Positions 11,590 through 23,389 of a stretch of DNA of 64,000 nt are shown one piece after another. Position 1 is the stretch's first letter. Each line of letters opens with the position of its first letter. The notes beneath the pieces are model-generated. The model was not told where the DNA came from and made no database searches. It saw only the letters and a list, made by a program, of their open reading frames with translations. A program made the position numbers and the translations under genes. The DNA is from Perognathus longimembris pacificus. Taxonomy: Eukaryota > Chordata > Mammalia > Rodentia > Heteromyidae. The stretch spans positions 7,514,963-7,578,962 of the forward strand of contig NC_063176.1 in assembly GCF_023159225.1 (NCBI RefSeq). Reading direction: 5' to 3'.

Positions 11590-12960
11590 ATATAATGTAC
11601 TTAAATCGTATTTACTCTGTCACCTTTCCCCCTTCCCCAACTACCTCTGCTTTCCACCATAAATAAACCTTCTTTTACAAGTATTTCATTTCCATTTTCT
11701 TTTTAGAGTCTACATAAGCACAAAACCCTGAAATATTAGTTTTTCTGAGCTTGGTTTACCTGGCCCGACGTGACTATCTTCAATTCTATGTATAACTGAA
11801 CAGTAGCCACTGTGTGTATGTGTCATATTAAAATTAGCTCTTATTTTATTTTTAATTAGTATGTGTTTGGAGTCTGAAATGTTTCATTTTAATATTTTCA
11901 CACACGCACACAGTGAACTCCTAATAAATTCAACTCCTGAACCATATTCTTAATCTTCCTCTCCTTCCTCTGTTACAAACCCCATGTGGCGGGCTTAATT
12001 ATGCTATCTTCATGTCCTCCAATCCTCATAATGCCTCAGCATCTACATTTTAGTTATCCATCCATTAGTTGTTGGGCATTTAAGCTGTCTACACCCTGGC
12101 TGATGGAACTAGTGCTGCAGTTAATGAGGGCATGCTAGTACCATTCTTATGTACAGACATATTATTTTAAATATATGCTCAGACATGGCAGAGCCAGACA
12201 ATACGAAAGTTCTATTGTTAGTTCTTTTGAGGAACCTCCATTATGATTTCCATAGTGGCTGTACTAATTTATATGCCCGTCAAGATTGCACAAAGGTTCT
12301 ATAAACTTATGTTCAGCATGTGTATGTGTGTGTGTGTTTGTGTGTGTGTGTGCACGCATGCTCACGCCAGTACTAGAGTAATAGGGTTAAAATTTAGGGC
12401 CTTGTGCTCTTACTCAGCTTTCTTGCTCTTGACTGGTGCTTCACTACTTGATCTATACCTATATCCCCTATAGTTTCTTTTCTTGATTGTCATTCTGGCT
12501 TGACTGAGATGGAAATTCAATGTTATTTTGATTAGCATTTCCTTTAGGGTTATGGATGTTGAATATTTCCTCATGTATTTTTTGGTCATTTGTGTTTCTC
12601 TTTTTGAGAACTGTTCCACTCATTTTCATATGTATTTATTAGTAAATCTTTTGTTCTTTTGGTATTTCATTTTATGAGCTCTGTATATATTCTGGATGTT
12701 AATTTTTAAATCAATGACTTCTAAATCCTCTTGTAATGTACAAAAATCAATTTCCAAATGAATCAAAGATCTTAATGTATGATCCCCAAACAAAGAGAAC
12801 TATAGAGAAGACTTGAATATCTAGGCAAATGCAATGAATCTCTGAGTAAAATTTTAATTGCTCAGAAAATATGAGCAAGAATTGACAGGATTACATCAAA
12901 TTAAAATCTTGTACACAGCAAAGGATACAATATCCAGAATGAGGCAATTGTTCTTGCACA
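11590..12960 (-). mobile_element. Old LINE-1, minus strand, with inverted 5' segment
   Basis: From 11590 to about 12715 the minus strand reads as an old L1 3' region and late ORF2 (for example 'cccaacaactaatggatgg' and 'atccagaatatatacagag' on the minus strand). From about 12740 to 12960 the plus strand reads as the ORF2 part lying just upstream: 'ggattacatcaaattaaaat' and 'acagcaaaggatacaat'. So the 5' segment is inverted relative to the 3' segment, the pattern left by twin priming. A TG tract (12319-12360) and a decayed SINE scrap (about 12361-12470) interrupt it. Confidence 0.75.
12319..12360. repeat. Imperfect (TG)n tract inside an old L1
   Basis: TG dinucleotide run with TA and TT interruptions, ending in 'tgcacgcatg'. 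It abuts a decayed SINE-like sequence. Confidence 0.9.
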
Positions 12961-13254
12961 ATGAAAGAAGGATTAAGGACTGATAATCTTAGGGATGCTT
13001 AACATCTGGATATGGTGTTGAGATTTCATAGTTATTCTTTTAAAGTATCAAGTATTTTTTATTAAAATTTTTGTAAAAATATAACTATTTCCCTAGTGCT
13101 TATGTCCCTTGTCCTTAAATCATTTTTCTCTGCCTTTATTAGAAAATGAACATAAAACTGTGACACTATTTTGATTTTGTGTTCTGAGTCCCTTGAGGAA
13201 TTCTCATGCACAGCAGAGAGGGCTGGATGCCACTTTATTCAATGCTCACATGCC

Positions 13255-13435
13255 TAGTGACGCCCATTATTATTCTCATTTCATAGATAAACGAACAGAG
13301 CTTCAAGGAGGTTAATTAACTTGACCAAAATCACACAGCAAATAAGTAGTAAAGTCAACACTAATTCCAGGCTGCCAGGCTTCAAGTCCAAGGAACCTTT
13401 CTATAGCACCATGCTACTCACTTGACAAATGTATT
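13255..13435 (+). mobile_element. MIR element
   Basis: Clear MIR core and 3' part in order: 'attattctcatttcataga', 'acagagcttcaaggagg', 'ttaacttgaccaaaatcaca', 'gcaaataagtagtaaagtc', 'ccaggctgccaggcttca'. MIRs are ancient mammal-wide SINEs. This is the best-kept ancient element in the window and lies next to the enhancer-like island that follows. Confidence 0.88.
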
Positions 13436-13619
13436 GTATGTATTCCTCAACAATAGACATTCTTGTCTTCTCTGTCCCTTGAGCATCTAAACATCATGGT
13501 AAACACGAAATTGCATTCCTTAAGTGTGAATTAATTATGTGGTTTTAATGTAATATTCTTTTCAATAGCAATTCTAAGACTAAACTTATAAAGTGTCTTT
13601 TTTGTGCATGTGCGTGCAT

Positions 13620-13673
13620 GCATGCATACACACACAAACACAGACACAGACACACACACACACACACACACAC
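13620..13673. repeat. (CA)n microsatellite with GA variants
   Basis: Run of CA units with AAACA and CAGA variants at its left side and a pure CA stretch on the right. Confidence 0.95.
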
Positions 13674-13789
13674 GTTCTATGTTGCAAAGTGAATTAGGCA
13701 TGGCTTTGTTTTGACCAATATGAACATTATGCCATTCACACACACTTTTTTTCTAAACAGAAAGTGTGTGATCTCAGGCTATTGCACAA

Positions 13790-14530
13790 ACATGTATTTT
13801 TTCATTTTAAAAGCATGTGCGGAACCTCCAAGCAATTAGCCAGACTCCTAAAATGCTCTCAGGTTTGAGCCTTCTGTGCCATTGCAATTAAGGTGTATCT
13901 TGCTGCCTACCATGGGAATTGTACTGTATAACTGATTACCAAGCACATCATGTAAAAGGCTCTTAGAAACTGCAAACAGCCCATTATGGAGAATGCACCT
14001 TATTAACAAAGGTCATATTAGAATCTCACCCGGTAACTAATCGCATCAAATGTACAGTACATCAATAGGCACATAGACTAGGAGCAACGTTTTCCAATTA
14101 AGTGAATCAGTTTGACCTTCTGAACTATAAATAAACTGCAGCAACAGCTCCTGATTAGGCTTAAAGAGTCTGACTTCCATTGCAAACGAATGCCTCTGAA
14201 TTTAAGCATACTTAGAAAGTTAATCCTGGAAAGAGTCAATGAACAGATTTAAAGTTTCAGCATTAATGCCTTGGACGGACCTGTGTTTCCTCAAATTTCT
14301 GCAGTGGAAGCAGAATGAGAATGCATCTCTTTGAGTAGATAAACAAGCCGTGAATTTGTTTTCACTCTCCCTCAGGATAACTAATTTAACAAGAGCAAAC
14401 CCACTTTCAAAACAAGAGAAAATATTTGCTTCTCCAAGTAATTAAAGGGCTTGGTTGGTCTGCTACTCCGATATGAATGCATGCAAATTAATGATGCTCA
14501 GTGGAAACTTTAAACACTTGTTAGAAAACA
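13790..14530. promoter_or_regulatory. Enhancer-like island (candidate conserved noncoding element)
   Basis: About 740 bp of complex, repeat-free sequence with no coding frame. It is dense in homeodomain/POU-type words: 'caattaag', 'ccaattaagtgaatcag', 'ctaatttaac', 'agtaattaaaggg'. An octamer runs straight into a TAAT site (ATGCAAATTAATGATG, 14481-14496). Neighbouring sequence is simpler or repeat-derived. Such texture is typical of deeply conserved developmental enhancers. Conservation itself cannot be seen from one sequence, so the role is inferred. Confidence 0.45.
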
Positions 14531-15235
14531 TATTTTGACTATCATTGACTTTATTTGATATCTATCTGATAGCAAATTCAAAATTCACTCATTCCATTTG
14601 GATGTGACATTAACATCCAATCCAATTCTTTAACAGTGTTGCACTTAGTATACGAACAAGGTTGACACTAGGACCACTTTCAAAGCTGAGTACACTTGAA
14701 TGGTTTTCTGATATTAATAGTTGATTTACATAACCTTTATAGGTCTCCATGTTCTCATCTGCAAAATGAAAGACTTCGATTTACTTCTTTGTAGCTTTGT
14801 ATTTGGGAGCTATACAGCTTATGTGTTCAGAAGTTCAGGCATTCTTCAATCATCCCAAATAGAAGTGGCTAATTTTCAGCAGGACTGAGTGGAGTCTATT
14901 TCAGAATTTATGGAGAGAAGTGATATACAGAATATTTCCACAAATCTATACGAATGATGGCTAGTAGATTTTCTACTAGCAAGATAAATATGGAATACTT
15001 AGGGATCAAGAGCATCTTATATAAGTATCTTAATATATTCGTATAAAATATTCAGCTCCTGAAAGTATCATTGAATACCTTTGGAGACTTTGTTTTATTC
15101 AGAAACACTCTTTCAGGTAAGTGAGCCTTTGATAAAACTTGATAGGAGATGAGTCCCTAGATTATTTATAATACTTAATGCACTACAAATACTACATTGT
15201 TATTTAGAGTGTTGTGAAAGAAAAAAATACCTTTT
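14531..15235. other. Unique AT-rich DNA with possible MIR scrap
   Basis: Mostly unique. At about 14738-14775 the words 'ccatgttctcatctgcaaaa' and 'tgaaagactt' resemble a short MIR piece on the plus strand. Nothing else was recognised. Confidence 0.4.
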
Positions 15236-15317
15236 TAAAATTTATTTATTTCTTTATTGTCAAAATGATGTACAGAGGGGTTAGAGTTTCATATGTAAGG
15301 CAGTGAATATATTACAT
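15236..15317 (-). mobile_element. Very short LINE-1 3' end (about 80 bp)
   Basis: Minus-strand terminal L1 3' UTR only: 'ttctttattgtcaaaatgat', 'gtacagaggggttagagttt', 'catatgtaaggcagtgaa'. It is truncated before the polypurine tract. Confidence 0.8.
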
Positions 15318-15336
15318 GTTAAATACAGATATATTT

Positions 15337-15580
15337 TATTTGCTATATTTTTTTTTCTTTTTTTTTTTTTTTTTGGCCAGTCCTGGGCCTTGGACTCAGG
15401 GCCTGAGCACTGTCCCTGGCTTCTTCCCGCTCAAGGCTAGCACTCTGCCACTTGAGCCACAGCACCGCTTCTGTCCATTTTCTGTATGTGGTGCTGGGGA
15501 ATCGAACCTAGGGCCTCGTGTATCCAAGGCAGGCACTCTTGCCACTAGGCTATATCCCCAGCCCTATTTGCTATATTTTT
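15337..15580 (-). mobile_element. Young SINE A with perfect 16-bp target-site duplication
   Basis: Full dimer on the minus strand, with a T-rich tail at 15353-15374. The right monomer carries 'gctcaaggctagcactctg'; the left monomer carries the B-box-like 'ggggaatcgaaccta' and ends in 'tatccccagccc'. A perfect duplication TATTTGCTATATTTTT lies at 15337-15352 and 15565-15580. The long tail and intact duplication mark it as recent. Confidence 0.93.
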
Positions 15581-17763
15581 GAAGTGTGGTTGGTCATATC
15601 TGCAGATGAGGAAATCATGGTTATGAAGGCTTAACACCTAGTAGTCTCTTTGAATTCTTTTCACCTGAGAGCTTTCCGCATGTATTCTTCTAGTCAACTC
15701 CCAATGGCTCCTCTCCTCTCCTCCAGTAAATACAAGTTTACTTGTGTCACTTGCTTATATATTTAAAATCTACATAGTACTTAAGATTAAATGTTGTTGT
15801 GCAAATGTAACACTGCAAGATGGGAAAATTAGGAAGAACTGTTCTACAATGTAAATTAATACCCAAGTCCCAAATTAACCATCAAAGGGAATTTCGTAGA
15901 TAGAAATTTAGAGATTTTAAAATGCAAAGTTCAAATAAACTAAATTTAAAGAAAGCCATATTCCAATCTATCATGACTAAACTTCCAAACAGTGAAGATA
16001 CATGTATAAGAAATAAAACATCATCCTATACACATGCATAAGACATTTAGCATCAATTGGTAAGGCAATCACAAAAGATTACCAAAGGCTAAGGCTAAGG
16101 AATATAAGAGCAAGCTTGTAGGACAAAAAGATATTATTATGATTTTAATAAAACAGATGCTTGAAGAGAATGGGGTCATATGACCTTATAATTGTCTCTA
16201 AGCACTAAAGATTCACCTTAACACCTTTAGTTTTCTGTTTCTTTTCAAAAAGATGATGAAAGACAGGGAATAGAAGAATGGGATAAATTGGAAATCATCA
16301 TTCGATGAATTATTCTAATTTTTAAACAATAGCAAACTTAGCACTTTCAGGTTTAGAAGCCTTTTACTGCGCATGCAAAACAGGCCATCAAGCAAGCACT
16401 TTTGAAGGAGAAGAAGTCTAGGTAACTTCATCCCCGTGTCTAGGTTTGTAGGATGCCAGAACATGACTTAGAAGGCTGATGTAAGCACACTGATGACACC
16501 TTTGAGTCATGTAAATATTCCAAATATTTATAGTCTAAGTATTCACTTATATTCCAGTTGGCCTGCAGTAGCTTTGCCATAGGCATGTTCTTTGTTTTGT
16601 TTTTTTTCCCCATAGTTTTAGAATTCTATTTGGAGAGGAAAGTAACAAGTTCTCTAGGCTAGAAGAGAAAATTGTTCTAGCTACCTGTGTCTCTCAGGTA
16701 ATTGTTTATTGAATAGCAGCCATTAACTAATCTGGGAACACTGATACCCTTTTCTTGTTCTATCCCTGGTTAATAATGCATGACGAAAAGTAATGTGCTA
16801 ACTGTAAATTAGGGCAAACAAAATATACTACAGACTTTTTTCCTCTCAAGTCCAATAGCTTGACATGGATGTTGTTTTAATATTCTCACTTGGGGCTGCA
16901 TATCTAATGTTATTTTTGAAAACGTGCTAACAAGCTTGAAGGTATTTAATACATTTTATTATAATGGGAAATTTGAAAAAATGAAAGCTGATGCTTCTTA
17001 TTCAGAACATAATGTGAAAGCAAAAGAGGGCACAGGAATATGGCAATATAATTTATGCAACATGGTAGCATTGTCTTAATTTATTATCTTGCATGAAATG
17101 CTTCCCCCTTTCACTTGTGACATAGCTATTTCCATATTGCTAACACGTTTTTACATAAGAATTTAAACTTCTCCAGAAGATCTTTTACAGTCAAACTGTT
17201 CTCCTGGGAGGAGGGCTTAGATGGCTCATTAACAACGTGTGAAGACTTCTAACACTGCATTCCAAATGTAACAGACTATTAAGAATAATATTAGGGTGAA
17301 GCTCTAAATTCTAAAGAAGATATTTTGGAACTCAGGAGAATTGTGTAAGTTGGAAATTAACTCATAATTCAGATATGTCTATTTCCAAAGATATGTGCTT
17401 CTTTAGACATATGAACAAGGATGATTATTTTGAGTTATAAATTCATATATGCTCCATATCAAGAAAAAGGATGCTACCTTGAATATTCTACTTGATCGAC
17501 TACAGCTGTTAGGAAATGCCCTTTTAGTACGTTACTGAATTCCATTTGAAACCTATGTCTCTGTGAAATAAAATGTCCAGACTGAATTAGGCCTGTGATC
17601 TTTACAATTCAACCCAATAATCAATTAGAATTTCATAGGCTGAGGGTTTCATGGAGACAACTAGTATGATCAGAGAGAGTAAGCTGAATGGTCACCAGTG
17701 ATAATAGGAATTGCTGTAATATGCCTGGATCTCATATCTAGAACAATGTTAAGAATGAAAGTA
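15581..17763. other. About 2.2 kb of unique AT-rich DNA
   Basis: No repeat family or gene was recognised in this long stretch. Part of it (about 16850-17180) has mixed AT-rich text with TAAT words, but is not distinctive enough to call regulatory. Confidence 0.45.
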
Positions 17764-18013
17764 GGCCAGGCACCCATGGCTTATGCCTATCATCTTAGCT
17801 ACTCAGAAGGCTAAGAGGTGAAGAGCAAAGTTTGAAGCCTGCCCTGGGCATGAAATTCCAAGAGAGTTTTAAGAGAGTTTTGTCTCCAATAAACTACTAA
17901 AACAAAACAAAACAAAACAAAAAAAAACAACTGTAAGTGACACTGTGGCTCAAGTGGTAGAGTGTTAGCCTTGAGCAAAAAAAGCTCAGGCACAGTGCCC
18001 AGGCTCAAGACTT

Positions 18014-18014
<1 letters not shown>
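17764..18014 (+). mobile_element. SINE B copy ending in a (CA)n tract
   Basis: Plus-strand composite SINE. An Alu/B1-like monomer ('ggccaggcacccatggctta', 'cttagctactcagaaggc') is followed by an A-rich linker made of repeated AAAAC units. The Geo-like monomer comes next ('gtggctcaagtggtagagtg', 'agccttgagcaaaaaaagct'). The element passes straight into a CA microsatellite, as if the repeat grew from its tail. Confidence 0.88.

Positions 18015-18065
<51 letters not shown>
18015..18065. repeat. (CA)n microsatellite at a SINE tail
   Basis: Pure CA run of about 25 units placed exactly at the 3' end of the preceding SINE B. Confidence 0.97.
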
Positions 18066-18069
<4 letters not shown>

Positions 18070-19002
18070 AAGAAAACCAAAAGACTTAAAAATGGGTTCA
18101 GTTATTTATAATCCTTACTGTAGGTAGTAAGACTTCATCATAAATACACAGGAAGTAATTGTAAGGGTCTCTGGAAAGGAAACCCACGGCATGGTCCAGG
18201 CAGGGAAGAGTTGATAGGGGGGAGAACAAACTGCCAATCCACACAAGATGGAGGTACAAGGAGACAGAGGGGAAGGAAAAAGAGAAAAAAGAGTAAGAGA
18301 AAAAAAGAGAGCAGGGACTGGCATTGAGCTGATTATACAGGGAAATGTGGGAGGTGTGGCCAGGTGGATTGGATGTGACCTCAGAGAAGGGGGAAATAAC
18401 TGCCTCCAGGTGTGCCAGGTACCTAGGTAATGCGGGTACTGAGCGCAGACTTAAACAAGTGGGGGGCATCTGCATGGAGCCCTCCCGGGGTGAATCTTAC
18501 AGAAACCAGAAGTTAAAGCAAGGGTAATATTTACTTTTTTCTATACTTATCATTACAGATGCCACCAGGAAAAGAAAGCAACCCTCAAAATAATTTCTGT
18601 TGGTCTGTATATCTTAAACAAAGTAAATTATGCCTCAGTAACAAAGCCTCCCTTGAGGCAACGCATGCTCTAGGACATCATAGAAACATCTGGACAAGGA
18701 TCTGGGTGTAGTAAAAGCAGAGATTCAGTGCGACAGAAGTAAGGAGATAAAATATCAGTTGTGATTATTCAAATATGTAGTCCTAGTAACTAGGGTGATG
18801 GTGGTTACAACTACAGAAGGCTCAGGGAGTGTAAGAGGAAGAACAACCACGGGGAGGGGCATGCAGTATGATGTGGTGGTACACAGTTAACAAGATCAAA
18901 GGGAGGAGTTGAAGTGGTTTCCATGGAAAACAGTGTCAGCTGAGGTACAGGTGGATTCCTCAGGAGATGCGAGTTACAGGATGCATGGTGTGGTCAATTC
19001 TT
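18066..19002. other. Unique DNA with a purine-rich patch
   Basis: A purine-rich strand at about 18245-18320 gives several overlapping open frames (up to 125 codons on the minus strand) without recognisable domains. A GC-richer patch lies near 18400-18500. No gene is supported. Confidence 0.45.
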
Positions 19003-19237
19003 TTTATTTTAATTTATTAATTTTTTTATTGTCAAACTGATATACAGAGTGGTTACAGTTTCATACGTTAGGCATCGGATACATTTCTTGTACTGTTTGT
19101 TACCTCCTCCCTCATTCCCTCCTCCCCCCTCCTCCTTTCCCTTTCCCCCCATGAGTTGTTCAGTAGATTTACACTAAACAGTTTTGCAAGTATTGCTTTT
19201 GTAATTGTTTGTCTTTTTTACCCTGTGTCTCTCGATT
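19003..19237 (-). mobile_element. 5'-truncated LINE-1 3' end
   Basis: Minus-strand L1 tail: 'ttattgtcaaactgatatac', the CT-rich complement of the polypurine tract (19108-19150), 'ttacactaaacagttttgca', and 'ccctgtgtctctcgatt'. Same subfamily as the copies at 10.3-11.5 and 30.7-31.2 kb. Confidence 0.88.
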
Positions 19238-20683
19238 AAGTGATCAGTCATGAGGCTGATGGAAAGTAACACTCAGGATCATGACAGGTATTTGTCATTT
19301 GGAGATTGCTAGGACACTGGTGAGAAGAATCTTGGTGGTACTGACCGAGGTAGGAGACATGTTATTTGGAGAACGTAGCAACAACTGCAGTGACCAGTCT
19401 AAATTGAAATCTGCCTGGATGGAATCATATGTGATTTATCTGAGTGGCTGATGTTATATCAAGACTTAAGAGACAGTGTCCTTTTATATTAGCAGAGATG
19501 ATAAAATCAAAGCCCAGATTTTACATAAAATGTGGGATTCGTGTTTTTTTTAATTGTCTTATGTATTTTTGGGTTTCGTTTTACCAATTCCTAAAATAAA
19601 ATCAATGAAGGCACAAAAGAAAAGGGAGTCTATGGAATTTCAATCATCTTTTTTCCTAAACGATTAAGTAGGACATTGGTAGCTTTTGAATTCCAGCACT
19701 AAAGCCACAGGCTAGAATTCTGCTTCAGCTATGATAAAGTAACTAAGAATAGGGTAGCATTTAGTCTTTGAACAACCTAGATCCTGACACATCATGAAAA
19801 GCAATTGTCTCCGCACCATGGGAAGGCTACAGGACCTCTGGGACAAGACAAGCTTGTGACGTAGCTCCTCGCAAGCTTATTCCATCTGGAAACAGTATGT
19901 CCAGGGTAGCCCATTGAGAGCTACAGACTTGCTGGGCTGCAGAATGTTAGGGAGGTTGAAATGACAAGAGTTTGAAAGATAGGAAGCACATTTCAGTACA
20001 GTATAACACTAACAATGGAGAAGAATATGAATTGTTTCTGCCTCCATTCCAACCAAAAATAGGAAGTTTCAACAAAAACTATGAGGCAAAAATATATGAA
20101 AAATTCATCATCCAAATATAATTTTCAAAAGATTCAAGCATTGGACAGTATAGTTTGTTATTGCAGAATAAAGCCTAAAAATGCCTAAAGGTAAAAAGGA
20201 TTCAGAAGCATTACTGAGCTTGTTCAAATTATTAAAATATATTCTGACTACTGTAAACAACGATGTTCTGAACTGTCCTATATGAACTGAACTGTCCTAT
20301 ATGAAAATTCGGGAAGCAATACAAAAAATACTCAACTAAAGAATCAAAAATGGACAAACCCTTGGCAGTGCTGATAAAATAGAATTGGAAAAAAACAAGG
20401 AGCTGAAAATAATGTTACATACTCAAAGCTAAGATCCAATAAACTATGGATGCTCAAAACACACACTCGAACAAAGCAAATGTTTCAACTGTGAATCTCA
20501 TACCCAGCACATCTGTCTATCAATCTGTCATTCAAATACGAACATCAAAATCATTTTTCATGTCAAAGGTAATATCTTTCTGAAATTACTGAGGAAAGAA
20601 TAAGTTTTTTTTAAATGTTTTAAGTAGCATATATACTTACAAGCAAAATTGTTTAACATAATATGGTTAAAATATGTCATCGA
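19238..20683. other. Unique DNA with a 19-bp tandem duplication
   Basis: Mostly unique sequence. At 20268-20305 the 19-mer CTGAACTGTCCTATATGAA occurs twice head to tail. No gene signal. Confidence 0.5.
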
Positions 20684-20760
20684 TGGTCTGGGATGAAGTT
20701 CAGTGGTAAGGGGCTTATCTAGCAAGTTCAGCACTCTGGGTTCCATCCCCAGTACTGCAC
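20684..20760 (+). mobile_element. ID element (monomeric, tRNA-Ala-derived)
   Basis: Single ID monomer. The A-box region is 'gttcagtggtaaggggc' and the B-box region is 'tgggttccatccccagtact'. A CA-rich tail ('acacatacacatacac') follows. It has the general shape of rodent ID/BC1 elements rather than a functional tRNA, because the cloverleaf stems are not maintained. Confidence 0.75.
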
Positions 20761-20866
20761 AAACACATACACATACACTACGTCACTGTAAAGACTACTG
20801 TTCTTGAAAAATAAAGTGATTGCTTTTTATAAAACATAGTAAAGCTTCCATTACAGTTTTGCTACA

Positions 20867-21006
20867 TGTATACACATAGATATATACATATACATGTATA
20901 TATAGATAGATATGTATAGATACATATAGATACATATCTATCTATATATACACACATATACACATGCATGTATATATATGCAGAGAGAGAGAGAGAAAAA
21001 AGAGAG
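20867..21006. repeat. TA/GATA/CATA/GA low-complexity repeat
   Basis: Mixed TATA, GATA, ACATA and finally GA units. It includes inverted GATA/TATC segments around 20900-20950 that could fold back. Confidence 0.9.
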
Positions 21007-21732
21007 AATTTTTCTTAACTATGCCTTAAAAATATTTTTATCACCTAACAGTTATAGTAATTTTGCAAGAAAAGAAAGTAATTACCGATAATATATATAT
21101 TTTTAAATCCCTTAAAGGCTACCAAATTTCTGGGATTATATCCAGCCATCCTTTAAAAGAGTAGGGACTGTATTGAATAAGTATGGAAATTATAATGGAT
21201 GTTGATTTTTATAAAAACACTGAGTTTTCACATTACTGATCTTAAATGTGAATAATTATAATTTCTAAGTTGTATTATTTTACATTTTTATTTAAATCAT
21301 TTGTACAGAATTACTGTATGTTTCCCTTTGACCGTTATTATTAAGAAATAAAAAATCGACTCATTACTTCTTTTCACTTTAGGCCAGTAAGATTTGCTTT
21401 TGCTAATTTGTTAAGGACATTCACTTTGAAACACTGCCTTCTACATTTAAGGAGCCTTATGTAGATGATTCAGATCATAGAATTGTATCATAAGCTATTG
21501 TAGTCTGCTTTCATGGTGCCACATAAGAAAATTTTACATGAAAGAAACTAAGGAGCAAATATACTATAGCTTGTGATTGGATCAGAATGATGCTTCTTGA
21601 GTACATTTTGGAAATAAGAAGGGAAGGGAAAGTTTCCTAAAGAAGTAGGAAGGAAACAAAGGGTGTGAGTTATTTTTCTCAAATATGGAAGTCAGATTTA
21701 AAATATAAGCATATATCAATATGTTTGTCTGA
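21007..21732. other. Unique AT-rich DNA, nothing recognised
   Basis: AT-rich sequence without recognised features. Confidence 0.45.
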
Positions 21733-21985
21733 ATCAGGGAACAGAAGGGGAACATCTAAATGGAAAAACAAAGGGTAAAAGGAGAACCAATTCAACAGCA
21801 ATATTTACAGGACAATATGTTGTAAATCAATTGTGTAACCCAGTGGTGGGGGAATTTGGGAGGAGGAAAAATGGGAGAAAAATGAGGGAGGAGGTAACAA
21901 GTTTGACAAGAAATGTACTCACAATCTTACGTATGTAACTGTGACCTCACTCTATATCACCTCTACAATAAATTTTTTAAAAAAG
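21733..21985 (+). mobile_element. 5'-truncated LINE-1 3' end
   Basis: Plus-strand L1 tail: 'aaacaaagggtaaaaggaga', 'caacagcaatatttacagga', a G/A-rich tract (21843-21895), 'aggtaacaagtttgacaag', then 'acaataaatttttt'. Confidence 0.88.
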
Positions 21986-22499
21986 AAAAATAATATAAAC
22001 ATATCAAAACATACAAATATGCAAAATATACAAGATCAAACTAATTAAAGTTTGAGTTGAGTAGGCTAAAGTATACTCATGAGTAGTAACTTGTTGAAAA
22101 ATTGTCAGTTTATCAGAATGAATCATGAAGCTGAAATGTTTGATTGGAGAAATGTGAGGTTTAAGGAGAGGAATATCAGATGAAGGGTGAGATGAACAGA
22201 AAATACAGTTCTAATACTCAATGTACACACCTGAAAATAGAACCTGGGAACTTGAAGGTATGGTAGAATTGGGTGAGATTAGCGAAGGGAGAATGAGGGT
22301 TGATTAAGATGCATTGTGCTCACAAATAGACAGGCTAGATTGAGTTCTCTGTGTACAACTACCTAAAAGAGAAAAAGAATCAGGAAAAAAAAAAGGCAGC
22401 ATAGTTTGGACAGATTCCTAAATCTATTGTGTACTCCCTAACAACAACAGAAGTATTGGAAGAGCTCAAATCTTTCTTTTTTCTTTACCCCACAGCAAG

Positions 22500-22533
<34 letters not shown>
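22500..22533. repeat. (TG)n microsatellite at a SINE tail
   Basis: Pure TG run of 17 units lying at the 3' (tail) end of the adjacent minus-strand SINE B. Confidence 0.97.
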
Positions 22534-22535
<2 letters not shown>

Positions 22536-22753
22536 GCTGTGGGCTTGAACTCAGGGCCTCGTTACTGTTGAGCTCTTTTTCTCAAGGCCAGCACTCTACC
22601 ACTTTGAGCCACAGCGCCACTTCAGTTTTCTGGTGGTTACTTGGAGATAAGAGTCTCCTAGATTTTCCTATGCAGTCTGGCTTCCAGCTGTGATCCTCAG
22701 ATCTCAGCCATCTGAGTAGCTAGGATTACAGGCATGAATCACTGGTGCCCGAC
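22534..22753 (-). mobile_element. SINE B copy
   Basis: Minus-strand composite SINE: right monomer ('gggcttgaactcagggcctc', 'ccagcactctaccactttg'), linker ('ggtggttacttggagataag'), Alu/B1-like monomer ('gatctcagccatctgagtag', 'ggattacaggcatgaatcac'). Its tail position is taken by the (TG)n tract. Confidence 0.9.
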
Positions 22754-23215
22754 TTCCCAAAGCAGCTTTTAAAATATGGGATAGACTCTCTTAGAGTCAT
22801 CTCAAAGGCCTCACCATACTATCTGACTGCTTTCCACTATTATATGGTAATAAAGGGTCTGGATGACAGATCTGAGAATTATAAACACCTATCAACACCA
22901 ACTAGATACAGGACCCGTTTGAACTTTAGACTGAAATTTTAAACTCATCGTACATGAATGTTTACTTAACAATTGTTACACTTTTCAAATTGTTGAAAGC
23001 CCTTTGCATATCTACTTAACTCATGTTTATAACATTAGAAAATTTTAGCAATTAAGCAAATACTGAAATAACAGATATTTACTTTTCTGCTCCTTCTTTG
23101 TAGTTAATGCTACAACCTCATGATAACAAAAAAATATCATTTACATTTATTTCTGAAGAAAAAAATCAGACAAAGGTCAATGGAAAGAACAAAGAGAAGT
23201 TCTGGCAGAGAGAGA
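22754..23215. other. Unique DNA, nothing recognised
   Basis: No repeat or gene was recognised. Confidence 0.4.
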
Positions 23216-23340
23216 ATTAAAAAGGACGGGAAGGAAGTCCGGTGGACAGTGGGTAGGAAGGAAGAATGAAAGAAAAGAAACATGGCTCGGAGGGAAGGAG
23301 GAAGGGGGGAAGAAGAGAAGTGAGAAAGGAAAGGAGGAAC
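23216..23340. repeat. Polypurine stretch
   Basis: The plus strand is almost entirely A and G, with GGAA, GAAAG and GGAGG words. It may form triplex or other non-B DNA. It looks like a decayed GGAA-type simple repeat. Confidence 0.7.
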
Positions 23341-23389
23341 GCATAGCGTTTATGAAAAAGACCTTAGACTTGTGCGTTTACTTGTCAAA

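Noticed and set aside
18098..18475. 125-codon minus-strand frame rich in Ser, Phe and Pro
   Set aside because: It comes from a purine-rich patch; frames overlap on both strands and no domain is seen.
20684..20760. Functional tRNA gene
   Set aside because: The A- and B-box-like blocks belong to an ID element; cloverleaf pairing is not kept and a CA-rich retroposon tail follows.
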